NCBI GenBank assembly: GCA_934476085.1
Contig: CAKSNE010000002.1
Span: forward strand, 123,398-187,397
Origin: an uncultured Eubacteriales bacterium
GTDB lineage: Bacteria > Bacillota > Clostridia > Oscillospirales > Acutalibacteraceae
DNA length: 64,000 nt
Direction: 5' to 3'
Positions 9,619 through 18,373 of this stretch are shown here, in pieces. The position numbers were made by a program, and so were the translations under genes. The notes beneath the pieces are model-generated. The model made no database searches. It was not told the DNA's origin and saw nothing but the letters and a program-made list of their open reading frames with translations. Positions within the stretch are counted from its first letter, which is position 1, and each line of letters starts with the position of its first letter.

Positions 9619-9961
9619 TTTGGTGGAAATCGCTCGAATTGAAAAGGCGATGCAAAATCCACGCTTTTTAGAAAAATATTTTGGCAAAAATGAATTAAAA
9701 GAGTTTGAAAAAAAGAATTTTAAAGCTGAAAGTGTAGCGGCGGCTTTTGCCGCAAAAGAAGCTTTTTCAAAAGTTGTAAAAAGCGGACTTTCGGCTTTTT
9801 TGCTTTGTGAAGTTGAACTTTTACATGAAAACAGCGGTGCACCTTATCTTTTGCTATCGGGAAAAGCTAAGGAATTGGCAAAAGAGCTTTTGTTTACTGT
9901 TAGCATTACTCACACAAAGGAATTAGCACAGGCTATTGTTATTGGCTATACAAAGGAGTAA
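9599..9961 (+). CDS. acpS: Holo-[acyl-carrier-protein] synthase
   Basis: Transfers phosphopantetheine from coenzyme A to a serine of acyl carrier protein, activating fatty acid synthesis. It has 120 residues, the usual AcpS size. The Mg-binding Asp7 lies in GIDLVEI and Glu54 in FAAKEAF, and the C-terminal SITHTKELAQA matches the family. ATG 9599 is chosen from the AAGGA at 9585-9589 within the upstream gene, which it overlaps by 20 bp. ATG 9602 is an alternative. Confidence 0.93.
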   Translation: MMFSGIDLVEIARIEKAMQNPRFLEKYFGKNELKEFEKKNFKAESVAAAFAAKEAFSKVVKSGLSAFLLCEVELLHENSGAPYLLLSGKAKELAKELLFTVSITHTKELAQAIVIGYTKE

Positions 9962-9964
9962 AAA

Positions 9965-10582
9965 ATGATTAAATGGCTTTCAAATTTTTGGTATCATTAT
10001 AAATTCAGAACAATTCTTTGTTTGTTTTTGGCGGTTGTTGTAGGCGTTAGCATTTTTGAAATAGCAACCAGAGAAAAATATGACTTAAAAGTATATCTTT
10101 ATTTAAGCCAAGGCATCAGCGATGATGTTGAGTGTTCTCTTGAAGAGACTATTGAACAAATATATAAGGAAAACGGCGAAGAAAAAAATGTTCAGGTAAT
10201 TAATTTTTCTTATGACCCTTATTCAAATAACGGGGATAGCAAAATGTCGTATGCTTCTGCACTTACCGGCGAAATTCAAATGAAGAAAAACTTTTTGTTT
10301 ATAACTGATAGTTATCGCTTTGAAGAATTAAATGAAAACGATTCTTTTATTAATTTATTTAATAAAGAAGACTTTTTTAATAAGTATGATAATAAAGCTT
10401 TTTCTATTAAAGAAACCAATTTTGAAACAAAGTTTATTAAAAATTTAAAAGAAAACAATATTGAAGTTGAAAAAATGCCTGAATTGTTTGTGTCTTTAAT
10501 AACACCGCCTGATAAAAGCTCTAAAAACTATCAAAGCTTTTTAAATGCTGAAAAATTAGCTGAATTGATAGTTGAAAATTAA
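9965..10582 (+). CDS. Membrane-anchored protein of unknown function
   Basis: This gene is not recognised. Of its 205 residues, one N-terminal hydrophobic segment (about 17-34) precedes a soluble, charged domain that is probably extracellular. It lies 3 bp after acpS behind AAAGGAG and before the YifB gene, so it is real and cotranscribed. It has no cysteine pattern, repeats or catalytic motif that I can name. Confidence 0.6.
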   Translation: MIKWLSNFWYHYKFRTILCLFLAVVVGVSIFEIATREKYDLKVYLYLSQGISDDVECSLEETIEQIYKENGEEKNVQVINFSYDPYSNNGDSKMSYASALTGEIQMKKNFLFITDSYRFEELNENDSFINLFNKEDFFNKYDNKAFSIKETNFETKFIKNLKENNIEVEKMPELFVSLITPPDKSSKNYQSFLNAEKLAELIVEN

Positions 10583-10609
10583 TTTGTTTTAAAATATGGG
10601 GGAGTATAA

Positions 10610-12145
10610 ATGTTTTCACAAGTTAATAGTATGGGCGTTTGGGGAATTGAAGCTTATAAAGTATCAGTTGAAACAAATATTTCTACCGGGTTGCCTTGCT
10701 TTGATATAGTAGGATTGCCTGATACTTCTGTTCGTGAATCTCGTGAACGAGTTCGTTCTGCAATAAAAAACAATGGCTTTAAATTTCCTGTTTCAAGAAT
10801 TATTGTAAATCTTGCACCTGCCGATATTAGAAAAGAAGGCTCTGTATATGATTTGCCTATTTTTATCGGAGTTTTATTGTCCGGCGGTGAAATTGAATGT
10901 GATGTAAGCGATTGTGCCTTTGTGGGCGAATTATCTTTAAAGGGTGAAATTCGTTCGGTAAAAGGACTTTTGCCGATGGCACTTTGTGCTAAAAAGAACG
11001 GTATTAAAAAGATTTTTGTTCCCTTTGATATCGCTGTTCAAGCAGCGGTTGTTGAAGGTATTGAAGTTTACCCTGTAAAAAATGTTTCGGAATTGATTGA
11101 ACATTTAAAAGGTGAAAAACTGATTAAACCGGTTAGTACACCGGATTTTGAAAGCACTTTAGAAAATGCTTTAGCGGATAATTTGCTTGATTTTTGTGAT
11201 GTTGCAGGTCAAGAGTTTGCAAAATATGCGGTTGAAATTGCTTGTGCCGGCGGTCATAATATTCTGCTTATCGGCCCGCCCGGTTCAGGTAAAAGTATGA
11301 TTGCAAAAAGAATTCCTTCAATTTTACCGTCAATGACTTTTAATGAAGCTATTGAAACCAGTGAAATTCATTCGGTAGCAGGAAATTTAAGCAATGATAT
11401 GCCGATTGTTGCCTGCCGTCCTTTCCGTTCACCACACCATACCGTCTCCGCACCTGCATTATCCGGCGGCGGTTCTAATCCTGCACCCGGCGAGGTATCG
11501 TTAGCTCATAACGGCGTTTTGTTTTTAGATGAGTTGCCTGAGTTTCCGAAAAAATCAATGGAAGCACTTCGTCAACCGCTTGAAGACGGGGAAATTACTA
11601 TTTCCCGTGTTTCGGGTTCGGTTACATATCCTTGCAGAATAATGTTTGTTGCGGCTATGAACCCTTGCCCTTGCGGTTATTATGGTCATCCTACAAAATC
11701 TTGCACCTGCTCTGCGATTGCAGTTAAAAATTATCTTAATAAAATATCGGGTCCGCTTCTTGACAGAATTGATATTCAAATAGAAGTTCCGCCTGTTAAA
11801 TATGATGAGTTGATTTCAAAAAAGAAAGGCGAATCATCAGCTGAAATCAGAAAAAGAGTTGAAAAAGCCCGAACAGTTCAACGAGAAAGATTTAAAGATG
11901 AAGGTATTTTTTGTAATGCTCAAATGAATGCGGCTCAATTAAAAAAATATTGCGCTATGACTTCAGATGCGAGCGATTATTTAAAGCTTGGCTTTGAAAG
12001 ACTTTCAATGTCCGGAAGAGCTTATGACAGAATTTTAAAAGTTGCAAGAACAATTGCTGATTTAGATGAAAGCGAAAATATTTTGAAAAAGCATATAGCC
12101 GAAGCTTTTAGATTAAGAAGCTTAGATAAAAAGTATTGGAGCTAA
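10610..12145 (+). CDS. YifB/ComM family Mg-chelatase-like AAA ATPase
   Basis: An AAA+ ATPase of the YifB/ComM family (511 residues). ComM in Gram-negatives is a branch-migration helicase that extends recombination during transformation; the role in clostridia is less certain. It has an N-terminal Lon-like ChlI domain (GLPCFDIVGLPDTSVRESR), Walker A GPPGSGKS (222-229), Walker B GVLFLDELPEF, and a C-terminal Mg-chelatase domain with four cysteines around CPCGYYGHPTKSCTC. GGGGGAG precedes the start. It is the last gene of the run, and no clear terminator was seen after it. Confidence 0.92.
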   Translation: MFSQVNSMGVWGIEAYKVSVETNISTGLPCFDIVGLPDTSVRESRERVRSAIKNNGFKFPVSRIIVNLAPADIRKEGSVYDLPIFIGVLLSGGEIECDVSDCAFVGELSLKGEIRSVKGLLPMALCAKKNGIKKIFVPFDIAVQAAVVEGIEVYPVKNVSELIEHLKGEKLIKPVSTPDFESTLENALADNLLDFCDVAGQEFAKYAVEIACAGGHNILLIGPPGSGKSMIAKRIPSILPSMTFNEAIETSEIHSVAGNLSNDMPIVACRPFRSPHHTVSAPALSGGGSNPAPGEVSLAHNGVLFLDELPEFPKKSMEALRQPLEDGEITISRVSGSVTYPCRIMFVAAMNPCPCGYYGHPTKSCTCSAIAVKNYLNKISGPLLDRIDIQIEVPPVKYDELISKKKGESSAEIRKRVEKARTVQRERFKDEGIFCNAQMNAAQLKKYCAMTSDASDYLKLGFERLSMSGRAYDRILKVARTIADLDESENILKKHIAEAFRLRSLDKKYWS

Positions 12146-12240
12146 GGTCGAATAAAGTTGATAAAATTAGCAAATTGTATATAAATTTCTTTTAAAATTA
12201 GAGAAGTTGAACAAAAATTATGTAACTGAACTATTTATTA

Positions 12241-12269
12241 TTGAAAAAATTGTTCACCTATGATATACT
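12241..12269 (+). promoter_or_regulatory. Strong sigma-A promoter
   Basis: TTGAAA (12241-12246), a 17-bp spacer and TATACT (12264-12269) with an extended TG at 12261-12262. It drives the Fn3 secreted protein. The 166-nt gap after comM otherwise shows nothing. Confidence 0.75.
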
Positions 12270-12311
12270 TACTATGCCAAAAAAGAAAAAATTTATAGGA
12301 GGTTTCTATTT

Positions 12312-13973
12312 ATGAAATTAATAAAAAGAGCAATTAGTATTGCGTTGGCACTTGTTATGGTAGTTAGCGTTTTAGCTATTTCTACCGTTACTTCATTTGC
12401 TGATAATAAAAAATATGATGATAACATCATTGTTTCTTATGACCAGTATATCAACGACTATTCTTACGGTACAGGCGTTACAGCTACTTGGCCAAGACAA
12501 ATGACATTCAACAAAGACGGTTGGATGAGACTTATGAGCTATACTAAAGATGAAAAACCTGATGCAGACGGTAACTATAAAGACGGTTACTTTGAATATC
12601 AGTGGCAGTATCATGGTATTGTTACTCCTGATTATGATGAACAATTCCATAATGCTATGCAAGCTTCACTTGACAACGGTATGGCATTCCACCTCTATAC
12701 ATATGTAAAATCTGCTTCTTTAGCAATTGCTACTGCTAGCGGCGATGCTAAATATGATGATTCAATTTATGTTCAAATGCAATGCGCTTTCGTAATTAGA
12801 TGGGACTCTAACTTTGACGGCGTTCTTGACTCAAAAGATGAAACAACAACAATTTCAAATACTCCTAACTCAGTAGTTAACTCTAACTATGGTTTCAGAT
12901 ATGTTGATACAGCTTTCTCAACTTCAATTATCGCTGAAATCATTGATTCAAACGCTATCTACAGATTAGAAGATATTATGATCTTTGCTCAACAATATCA
13001 AAACAAAGATGAGTATGGTACAAAAACAAACTCAAAAGGTCAATACTTCGGTCTTGGTAACCTTGATATAGCTGTTTCACCTTGCTATACAAAAACTCTT
13101 CCTGGTTTCAGTGATTACAATGCTGACAATATCGCAATGTTCGATGCTGCTACATTGCTCGATATGAACGGCTTCACAGAAAACATTGACGGTTTGAACA
13201 CTGACGAATGGTCATGGGATGCAAGCCAAATGAAACCTGAAGAAGTTTCTAAATCAAGATATGGTCTCGGCGACTTAAAGAGAAATGAAAACAAACTTCC
13301 TCTTGATAAAAACGGAAACACTTATACTCCTGTTCCTGCAGGTTCTTTAGAGAAAAATCCTGCTAAGGTTAATGTTTCTAATGTAAAAGCTTCTAATGTT
13401 ACTACTAATGCTGTAACATTGACTTGGGATGCTGACGGCGAAGCAAGCTATTATCATATCAGAGATCTTGATCATAACATCAGCATTGAGAATGTTAAAG
13501 ATAAAACTTATACAATTACCGGTTTAACAGCAGGCACAACTTATAACTTTGAAGTAAGAGCTAAAAACAAAGTTGGCGTTTTCGGTCCTTATTCTTCAAA
13601 ATTTAGTGTTACAACAGCAAAACCAGCAGCTCCTACAACAAATCCTGTAGTAACACCAACAGTAAAACCTGCAGCTCCAACAATGAGCACATCAGCAAAA
13701 CCGACAATAAAATTAAAAGCTGCTAAAAAAGCAATCACATTAACACTTAAAAAAGCAGTAGCAAGAGCACAAGGTTATCAAATTAAATATTCATTGAAAA
13801 AGAATATGAAAAAAGCAAAAACAGTTAACCTTAAAGCAAACAAAAAATCTTTGAAGATTAAGAAATTAAAATCTAAAAAGAAATATTTCGTTAGAGCAAG
13901 AGCATATGCAACAGTAAACGGCAAAAAAGTTTACAGCAAATGGTCAAAAACTATGAGAGTAAAAGTTAAATAA
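12312..13973 (+). CDS. Secreted Fn3-domain protein
   Basis: A protein of 553 residues. A signal peptide (about 1-31) is followed by an unrecognised domain of about 310 residues. An Fn3 domain follows (about 352-438, with AVTLTWDADGEASYYHI and YNFEVRAKNKVG), then a Pro/Thr/Ala linker and a lysine-rich Fn3-like end (about 463-553). There is no sortase motif, so retention on the wall, perhaps through the basic tail, is inference. The start has a perfect AGGAGG. Codons lean to AAC, TTC, GAC and CTC in the same way as fusA and tuf, suggesting high expression. The catalytic role, if any, is unknown. Confidence 0.75.
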   Translation: MKLIKRAISIALALVMVVSVLAISTVTSFADNKKYDDNIIVSYDQYINDYSYGTGVTATWPRQMTFNKDGWMRLMSYTKDEKPDADGNYKDGYFEYQWQYHGIVTPDYDEQFHNAMQASLDNGMAFHLYTYVKSASLAIATASGDAKYDDSIYVQMQCAFVIRWDSNFDGVLDSKDETTTISNTPNSVVNSNYGFRYVDTAFSTSIIAEIIDSNAIYRLEDIMIFAQQYQNKDEYGTKTNSKGQYFGLGNLDIAVSPCYTKTLPGFSDYNADNIAMFDAATLLDMNGFTENIDGLNTDEWSWDASQMKPEEVSKSRYGLGDLKRNENKLPLDKNGNTYTPVPAGSLEKNPAKVNVSNVKASNVTTNAVTLTWDADGEASYYHIRDLDHNISIENVKDKTYTITGLTAGTTYNFEVRAKNKVGVFGPYSSKFSVTTAKPAAPTTNPVVTPTVKPAAPTMSTSAKPTIKLKAAKKAITLTLKKAVARAQGYQIKYSLKKNMKKAKTVNLKANKKSLKIKKLKSKKKYFVRARAYATVNGKKVYSKWSKTMRVKVK

Positions 13974-13986
13974 TTAGCTTTTCATA

Positions 13987-14018
13987 AAAAAATACCACCC
14001 TGTTGGGTGGTATTTTTT
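13987..14018. terminator. Bidirectional terminator
   Basis: A 14-bp perfect stem (13987-14000 and 14005-14018) with a TGTT loop, A-rich on the left and T-rich on the right. It serves both convergent genes, 12312 (+) and 14017 (-). Confidence 0.9.
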
Positions 14019-15669
14019 ATTTCTTTTTCTTTGGTTTCCAGGCTACTGTTTTTGAGTCTTTAAAATAAAGCTTGCCGTTTTTGGTGTAAAAATATTTGTT
14101 TGATTTAGAAACGCTAACTTTTTTAAGTGAATTCATACCGTAAACTTCAAACATTACTGTGTTTTCATCCCAATAATTTGTGCCTTTAAAATTCTTACCA
14201 AAATGTATGTATTTTAAATTTTTACAATGTGAAAATGCACTTATCATATGAACAACCGAATCAGGTAAAATAACTTCTTTCAGCTTGTTGCAATTTTGGA
14301 ATGCTTCATAGTTATAAAAACTATCTTTTTTATAATCTTCATAACCAATATCTATGCTGGTTGAATAATCACTAGGTTCACCTATAAGTTTTAATTTAGA
14401 GCCTTTTTCAAATTTAACATTCTTTAAATTACGGCAATTATAAAAAGCACCGTATTCGATAGTTTCAACTTTTTTCGGAATTGTAACGGTTTTAATTTTT
14501 GATGATGAGAATGAATATTTGCCAATAGTTGTAGTTTTACTATTGATTTTTGCTTTAGTTAATTTTGCAGGAACAGCAACCAAGGTTTTAAAGTCTTTAG
14601 AATAAAGAATGTTTTTATAAATTTTATAATTCTTATTTTTTTTGGACAGATTAATCTTTTTTAAATTTTTGCAACCAATGAAACTTGTTCCGTAAATCCT
14701 TTTAACATTTTCGCCTAAATAAACTTTAGTCAAGCTTTTGCAATTTAAAAACATACAACAGTCAATGTTTTTTAAAGTTCTAGGTAATACTAACGTTTTA
14801 AGTTTTTTGCTTTTTTCAAAAACTCCGAAACGCTCGCCTATTTCATCTCCGTAAAATGTCGCCGAGTCATAAAGCCATTTTATTGTGCTTTTCTTTGAAA
14901 AAGCGATATGCTCAATGTTGCTGTTATAAAAAGCACCGCCTTCAACCTTTTTAACAGTGTTTGGAATATTAAGTTTTTTAACCGAGCTTAAATTAAAGGC
15001 AAATCTTTTAATCCTTGTACAGTTTTTATCTATTTTAAAACTTGTAGCATTTTTATTAACATAAATAAGTGTTTTTAAATTAGCGGTATATAAGCCGTTG
15101 TCGCTTAAAACAAAGTTTTTGTTTTGATTACTTAACTCAATATAGTTTAAATTTTTGCAATCAAGAAAGTTGTTTTCACCGAGTTTGGATAAATTTTCGC
15201 CTAAATAGATTTTTGAGAGCTTTCGACAGCTTCTAAATGCTTCTTTGCCGATAGCCGTAACAGAATCGCTTAAATCAATGTTTTCAAGATTATAGCATTC
15301 ATAAAAAACAAAATCATCAATAGCTTTCAGAGTTTTAGGAAGTACAACGGTCTTTAATTGACTAAACCGCCAAAATGCACCTATACCGATTTCGGTAATG
15401 CCTTCGCCGATTACAACTTTTTCAATCTTTTTGGAATATTCATCCCAATCATTGTAATTAAGCAGCTTGCAACCGCCTTCTTGCATATCAACAGAAGTTG
15501 TTAGTTTGCCTTCTCCTTCAAATGTTAAAATGTTGTTTTGCTTATCGTATTTATAGGTAATATTTTTGTTGTATTCTTCGTCTTCAAACTCGTAGGCAAA
15601 TGCATTGACAAAGGTCAATGAACTTACCAAAATAAAAAGTGCCAGTGAAACAGAAATAAGTTTTTTCAT
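14017..15669 (-). CDS. Secreted BspA-like leucine-rich repeat protein
   Basis: A protein of 550 residues with a signal peptide (about 1-25, ending VNAFAYE). Two thirds of it is LRR_5/BspA repeats of about 23 residues, such as LKTVVLPKTLKAIDDFVFYE and IEYGAFYNCRNLKNV. Such proteins are surface or secreted and bind host or partner proteins in other bacteria; the ligand here is unknown. Degenerate repeats alternate with short blocks (YTANLKTLIYV, YSKDFKTLVAV) that look like a second repeat type. The start has AAAGGAG. The stop lies inside the shared terminator. Confidence 0.85.
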   Translation of the reverse strand: MKKLISVSLALFILVSSLTFVNAFAYEFEDEEYNKNITYKYDKQNNILTFEGEGKLTTSVDMQEGGCKLLNYNDWDEYSKKIEKVVIGEGITEIGIGAFWRFSQLKTVVLPKTLKAIDDFVFYECYNLENIDLSDSVTAIGKEAFRSCRKLSKIYLGENLSKLGENNFLDCKNLNYIELSNQNKNFVLSDNGLYTANLKTLIYVNKNATSFKIDKNCTRIKRFAFNLSSVKKLNIPNTVKKVEGGAFYNSNIEHIAFSKKSTIKWLYDSATFYGDEIGERFGVFEKSKKLKTLVLPRTLKNIDCCMFLNCKSLTKVYLGENVKRIYGTSFIGCKNLKKINLSKKNKNYKIYKNILYSKDFKTLVAVPAKLTKAKINSKTTTIGKYSFSSSKIKTVTIPKKVETIEYGAFYNCRNLKNVKFEKGSKLKLIGEPSDYSTSIDIGYEDYKKDSFYNYEAFQNCNKLKEVILPDSVVHMISAFSHCKNLKYIHFGKNFKGTNYWDENTVMFEVYGMNSLKKVSVSKSNKYFYTKNGKLYFKDSKTVAWKPKKKK

Positions 15670-15719
15670 ATTTTTTCAACTCCTTTATTAATGTAAGCAA
15701 ATTAATGCTTTTTGATTGA

Positions 15720-15785
15720 GTAATACAATCTTTATTATGTATCGTATTACATTTTCACATTAACATAATTTGGAACGTTTGTCAA
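15720..15785 (-). promoter_or_regulatory. Promoter and inverted repeat before BspA-like gene
   Basis: On the minus strand TTGACA (15780-15785), a 17-bp spacer and TAATGT (15757-15762). An inverted repeat, GTAATAC (15720-15726) and GTATTAC (15744-15750), lies downstream in the transcript leader and may be an operator or hairpin. Confidence 0.5.
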
Positions 15786-15793
15786 TTGACATA

Positions 15794-16201
15794 TTACATA
15801 AATATTCTTGTGATTTCTATAGTTACAATTTTTAAAACAGCACCGCTTGACATTATGTAAAACCAAATTTCACGAGCGTGTTGAGATTTTGCGATCGGTG
15901 TTGCAATTGCTGAAATAATTATTAGCAATGCGCCTACGCAACCGACTATTGTCGGAACGCTGATTATTGAGAATATGCCGGGATCACAACTGCCGTCAAT
16001 AGTGTGTTGAATGGTTTTGTCTAACCCATCTCGTGTTGCCGCAAAGCAACATATCACAAGTCCGTAAACAAGCAAGAAAAGACTGCGTAAACCCCAATGG
16101 TTTGAGTCTTTGTTTGTGATTGAGTAGGCGATAAAGCCGAATAAGCCTAAAATCATAATGGTTGTTACTGTTGTAACTGCGTTTCCAAAATAGAGTTTCA
16201 T
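15794..16201 (-). CDS. Four-helix membrane protein in tetR operon
   Basis: Of its 135 residues most are hydrophobic, with about four transmembrane segments. It is not a recognised transporter. It lies 24 bp after the TetR gene on the same strand with CGAGGT upstream, so it is probably cotranscribed with the regulator and controlled by it. Its ligand or role is unknown. Confidence 0.65.
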   Translation of the reverse strand: MKLYFGNAVTTVTTIMILGLFGFIAYSITNKDSNHWGLRSLFLLVYGLVICCFAATRDGLDKTIQHTIDGSCDPGIFSIISVPTIVGCVGALLIIISAIATPIAKSQHAREIWFYIMSSGAVLKIVTIEITRIFM

Positions 16202-16225
16202 TTTTTTATACCTCGGTTCTTAAAT

Positions 16226-16849
16226 TTATTGGTTATTGTATGTTTTGTAAAACAGTTGAACGTGATTTTTTAGAATTTTTAATGCTTCTTCTTCTTTTTC
16301 AGGTTGGCGATCGCAAATGCTGATTAGCGTTAAAACAGGCGAAACATACATTAGTGCCAATGCATTAGCGTCAGCGGTTTTTAAAACGCCGTTTTTAATT
16401 AAAACTTTAAATAGTTCTGCGTGATAGTTAACCATTTTATCAACAAAACGCTCGGTATAAAGTTTTGATAATTCAGGGCTGCGAAACTGTTCAATAGTCA
16501 TCATTTTTCTAAAATTGCTCAAAGTTTCATCATGTAATGAATAGATAAAAATTTTGCTTACCTTTTCAAAAAGAGCGTCAGCGGTAATGTTGTTAAACAC
16601 CGCTTGATCTTTCGGTGCGTTTTGCAAATGCACCGAAAGACTGCTTGTAAAATTGTTGTAACGCATTGCGGTTTCATTAGTTATTGCGTTAAAAATAGCT
16701 TGCTTGCTTTTAAAATGGTTGTATAATGACGGTGCTTTTATGCCGACTGCGGTAGCAATTTGCTCAACGCTTACTGCATCATATCCGTTTTTAGAGAAAA
16801 GTTTTAAAGCTTCAGATAAAATTCTCTCTTTTGTACTTTCGTTATTCAT
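16226..16849 (-). CDS. TetR/AcrR family transcriptional regulator
   Basis: A protein of 207 residues with an N-terminal TetR helix-turn-helix (about 8-54, with VSVEQIATAVGIKAPSLYNH and FKSKQAIF). The C-terminal ligand domain is unlike any I can name. It starts 8 nt after AGGAG. Its own promoter carries two matching palindromes, so it should repress itself and the downstream membrane gene until an inducer binds. Confidence 0.9.
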   Translation of the reverse strand: MNNESTKERILSEALKLFSKNGYDAVSVEQIATAVGIKAPSLYNHFKSKQAIFNAITNETAMRYNNFTSSLSVHLQNAPKDQAVFNNITADALFEKVSKIFIYSLHDETLSNFRKMMTIEQFRSPELSKLYTERFVDKMVNYHAELFKVLIKNGVLKTADANALALMYVSPVLTLISICDRQPEKEEEALKILKNHVQLFYKTYNNQ

Positions 16850-16863
16850 TAAAAATTCTCCTG

Positions 16864-16905
16864 ACTAATATTCATTAGTTAAATTATAAACTAATAATCA
16901 TTAGT
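16864..16905. promoter_or_regulatory. Paired TetR-type operators
   Basis: Two palindromes, ACTAAT-N4-ATTAGT at 16864-16879 and 16890-16905, have their starts 26 bp apart. The second fills the promoter spacer exactly and the first lies just downstream of the -10 box. Confidence 0.8.
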
Positions 16906-16911
16906 TGTCAA
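16883..16911 (-). promoter_or_regulatory. Consensus promoter of tetR operon
   Basis: On the minus strand TTGACA (16906-16911), exactly 17 bp, then TATAAT (16883-16888). This is a perfect sigma-A consensus, occupied by the two palindromes. Confidence 0.9.
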
Positions 16912-16921
16912 GTAGCTTTTA

Positions 16922-16967
16922 TAGAAAATAAAAATACCCATTGCTTTAAGGCTTCAAACAATGGGTA
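16922..16967 (-). terminator. Terminator of the duplicated membrane-protein gene
   Basis: Stem TACCCATTG (16935-16943) pairs with 16959-16967. On the minus strand a T-rich run follows. It lies just after the stop of the gene at 16977. Confidence 0.75.
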
Positions 16968-16976
16968 CTAAAAATG

Positions 16977-18215
16977 TTATTTTTTCTTTGAAATTTGTTG
17001 AGTTTTATATTCTTTTTCAGGTATTACATAGCATAAAGCGTTATAGTATTCATAAGGATATTCATACTCGCCGTGTTTTGTTTTGAGTACGGTCTTTCTT
17101 GTGTCGTGTTCAACAGTTTCACTGGTAATTTCTTTTCTACTACCTACTACTGCTCCTGCTCCACCTGCAAGAATTCCGCCTATTACTGCACCACCAATAT
17201 CGGAGCCACCACCAGAAACATTTGTGGAATAAGATAAAGACCCTTTTTCATCAAAGTAAAAAATATCGCTTAGTTTAAACTTTTGATATTCAGTAATAGC
17301 ACCTAAATTATTGGATATGTATGTTTCGTAGCGGTGATATTTTATAACTTCGCCAAATTCAAAAAAAACAAGTGAATTATTTCTTAACCCGATATACCGC
17401 CCGTCTGATAATTGGCGCTTTTGTTTGTATTCACCGAATTCAAGATAAGCTTCATCTACTAGTTTTTGGTATTCAATCTTTTTTTCTTCTTCTTCAATAT
17501 CTAATTGTTTTTGTAAATCTTCGTACTCTTTTATATGTTCTTTTTTATATTTTTCTAATTCTTTATCAACTAAAGTATTGTATTTTTTTTCAAACAAATT
17601 TATAACTAAAAGCATAAGAGCGGTTGATATAACAATTGCTATTACAACACGAAAAGTAAAATAATCAAAAAGTCGAAATAATTTTACGTTATAAAAATAG
17701 TATGGAAGTTTGTCTAAATTTTTTGTGAAGAATATCGTTCCACCTATTAAAGTAAATCCTGCACATATCAAACCAAGACCATGTTTAATCCAAAAGTATT
17801 TTTCTTTATATTTTTCTGCGGCGTTATTATAGTTATCAATGAAGGTAGGTTCTTTTGCCTCTTCTTTGTTTCCCGCTTTAATTGCCTTTAAATGCTCATT
17901 GAATTCGTCTTGATGTTCGTCTGTGTATTTATCTAATTTATTATAAACTATACTTATATATATAATTCCACATATAGTTTTAACGAGTTTAGTAAGTCCA
18001 AAAGATATAGCAATTGCTATTGCAACACGAAAAAAATTATTATCGAAAAAATTAAGTTTTTTAAAAATATTTGTGAAAAGTATCGGTCCGCCTATTAGAG
18101 TAATGACTTGTAGTAGTAGACAAAATTGGTGCTCAATCCAAAAATATTTATCTTCATACTTTTGTTTGGCAGCGTTGTATCCTTCAATATAATTATCAGT
18201 TTTCATTATATTCAT
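16977..18215 (-). CDS. Membrane protein with internal duplication and glycine-zipper C-domain
   Basis: A protein of 412 residues that is not recognised as a whole. Two copies of one module are visible: about 8-80 (YNAAKQKYEDKYFWIEH) and about 128-210 (YNNAAEKYKEKYFWIKH). Each has two transmembrane stretches with a TLIGG motif and an FRV-IAI segment. A coiled coil (about 215-255) leads to a soluble C-domain with a short glycine-zipper stretch (GGAVIGGILAGGAGAVVGSR), like the PH-like tails of some stress and phage-linked proteins. The first ATG after AAGGAG is used. It diverges from an XRE regulator, which probably represses it. Confidence 0.7.
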   Translation of the reverse strand: MNIMKTDNYIEGYNAAKQKYEDKYFWIEHQFCLLLQVITLIGGPILFTNIFKKLNFFDNNFFRVAIAIAISFGLTKLVKTICGIIYISIVYNKLDKYTDEHQDEFNEHLKAIKAGNKEEAKEPTFIDNYNNAAEKYKEKYFWIKHGLGLICAGFTLIGGTIFFTKNLDKLPYYFYNVKLFRLFDYFTFRVVIAIVISTALMLLVINLFEKKYNTLVDKELEKYKKEHIKEYEDLQKQLDIEEEEKKIEYQKLVDEAYLEFGEYKQKRQLSDGRYIGLRNNSLVFFEFGEVIKYHRYETYISNNLGAITEYQKFKLSDIFYFDEKGSLSYSTNVSGGGSDIGGAVIGGILAGGAGAVVGSRKEITSETVEHDTRKTVLKTKHGEYEYPYEYYNALCYVIPEKEYKTQQISKKK

Positions 18216-18301
18216 ATTTTCTCCTTAATAATATGTTTTAAGGAACATTTATAACAATTAGTGTTGTATCCATACTTTACATAATTTGTTCCTTTGTGTA
18301 T

Positions 18302-18330
18302 ATTATAGACGTTTTGTGTCTAAAAGTCAA
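18302..18330 (-). promoter_or_regulatory. Promoter of the duplicated membrane-protein gene
   Basis: On the minus strand TTGACT (18325-18330), a 17-bp spacer and TATAAT (18302-18307). Operator A lies in the spacer. Confidence 0.85.
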
Positions 18331-18347
18331 TAGATATTTTCTGTCTA
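18306..18347. promoter_or_regulatory. Two XRE-type operators in the divergent gap
   Basis: Site A (18306-18322) is TAGAC-N7-GTCTA and site B (18331-18347) is TAGAT-N7-GTCTA, with starts 25 bp apart. Both share the core TTTT-TGTCTA. A lies over the minus-strand promoter spacer and B lies just upstream of its -35 box. This is the layout expected for an XRE repressor controlling both genes. Confidence 0.75.
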
Positions 18348-18373
18348 TGTTAAAATAGCAGTGGTGATAAGTA

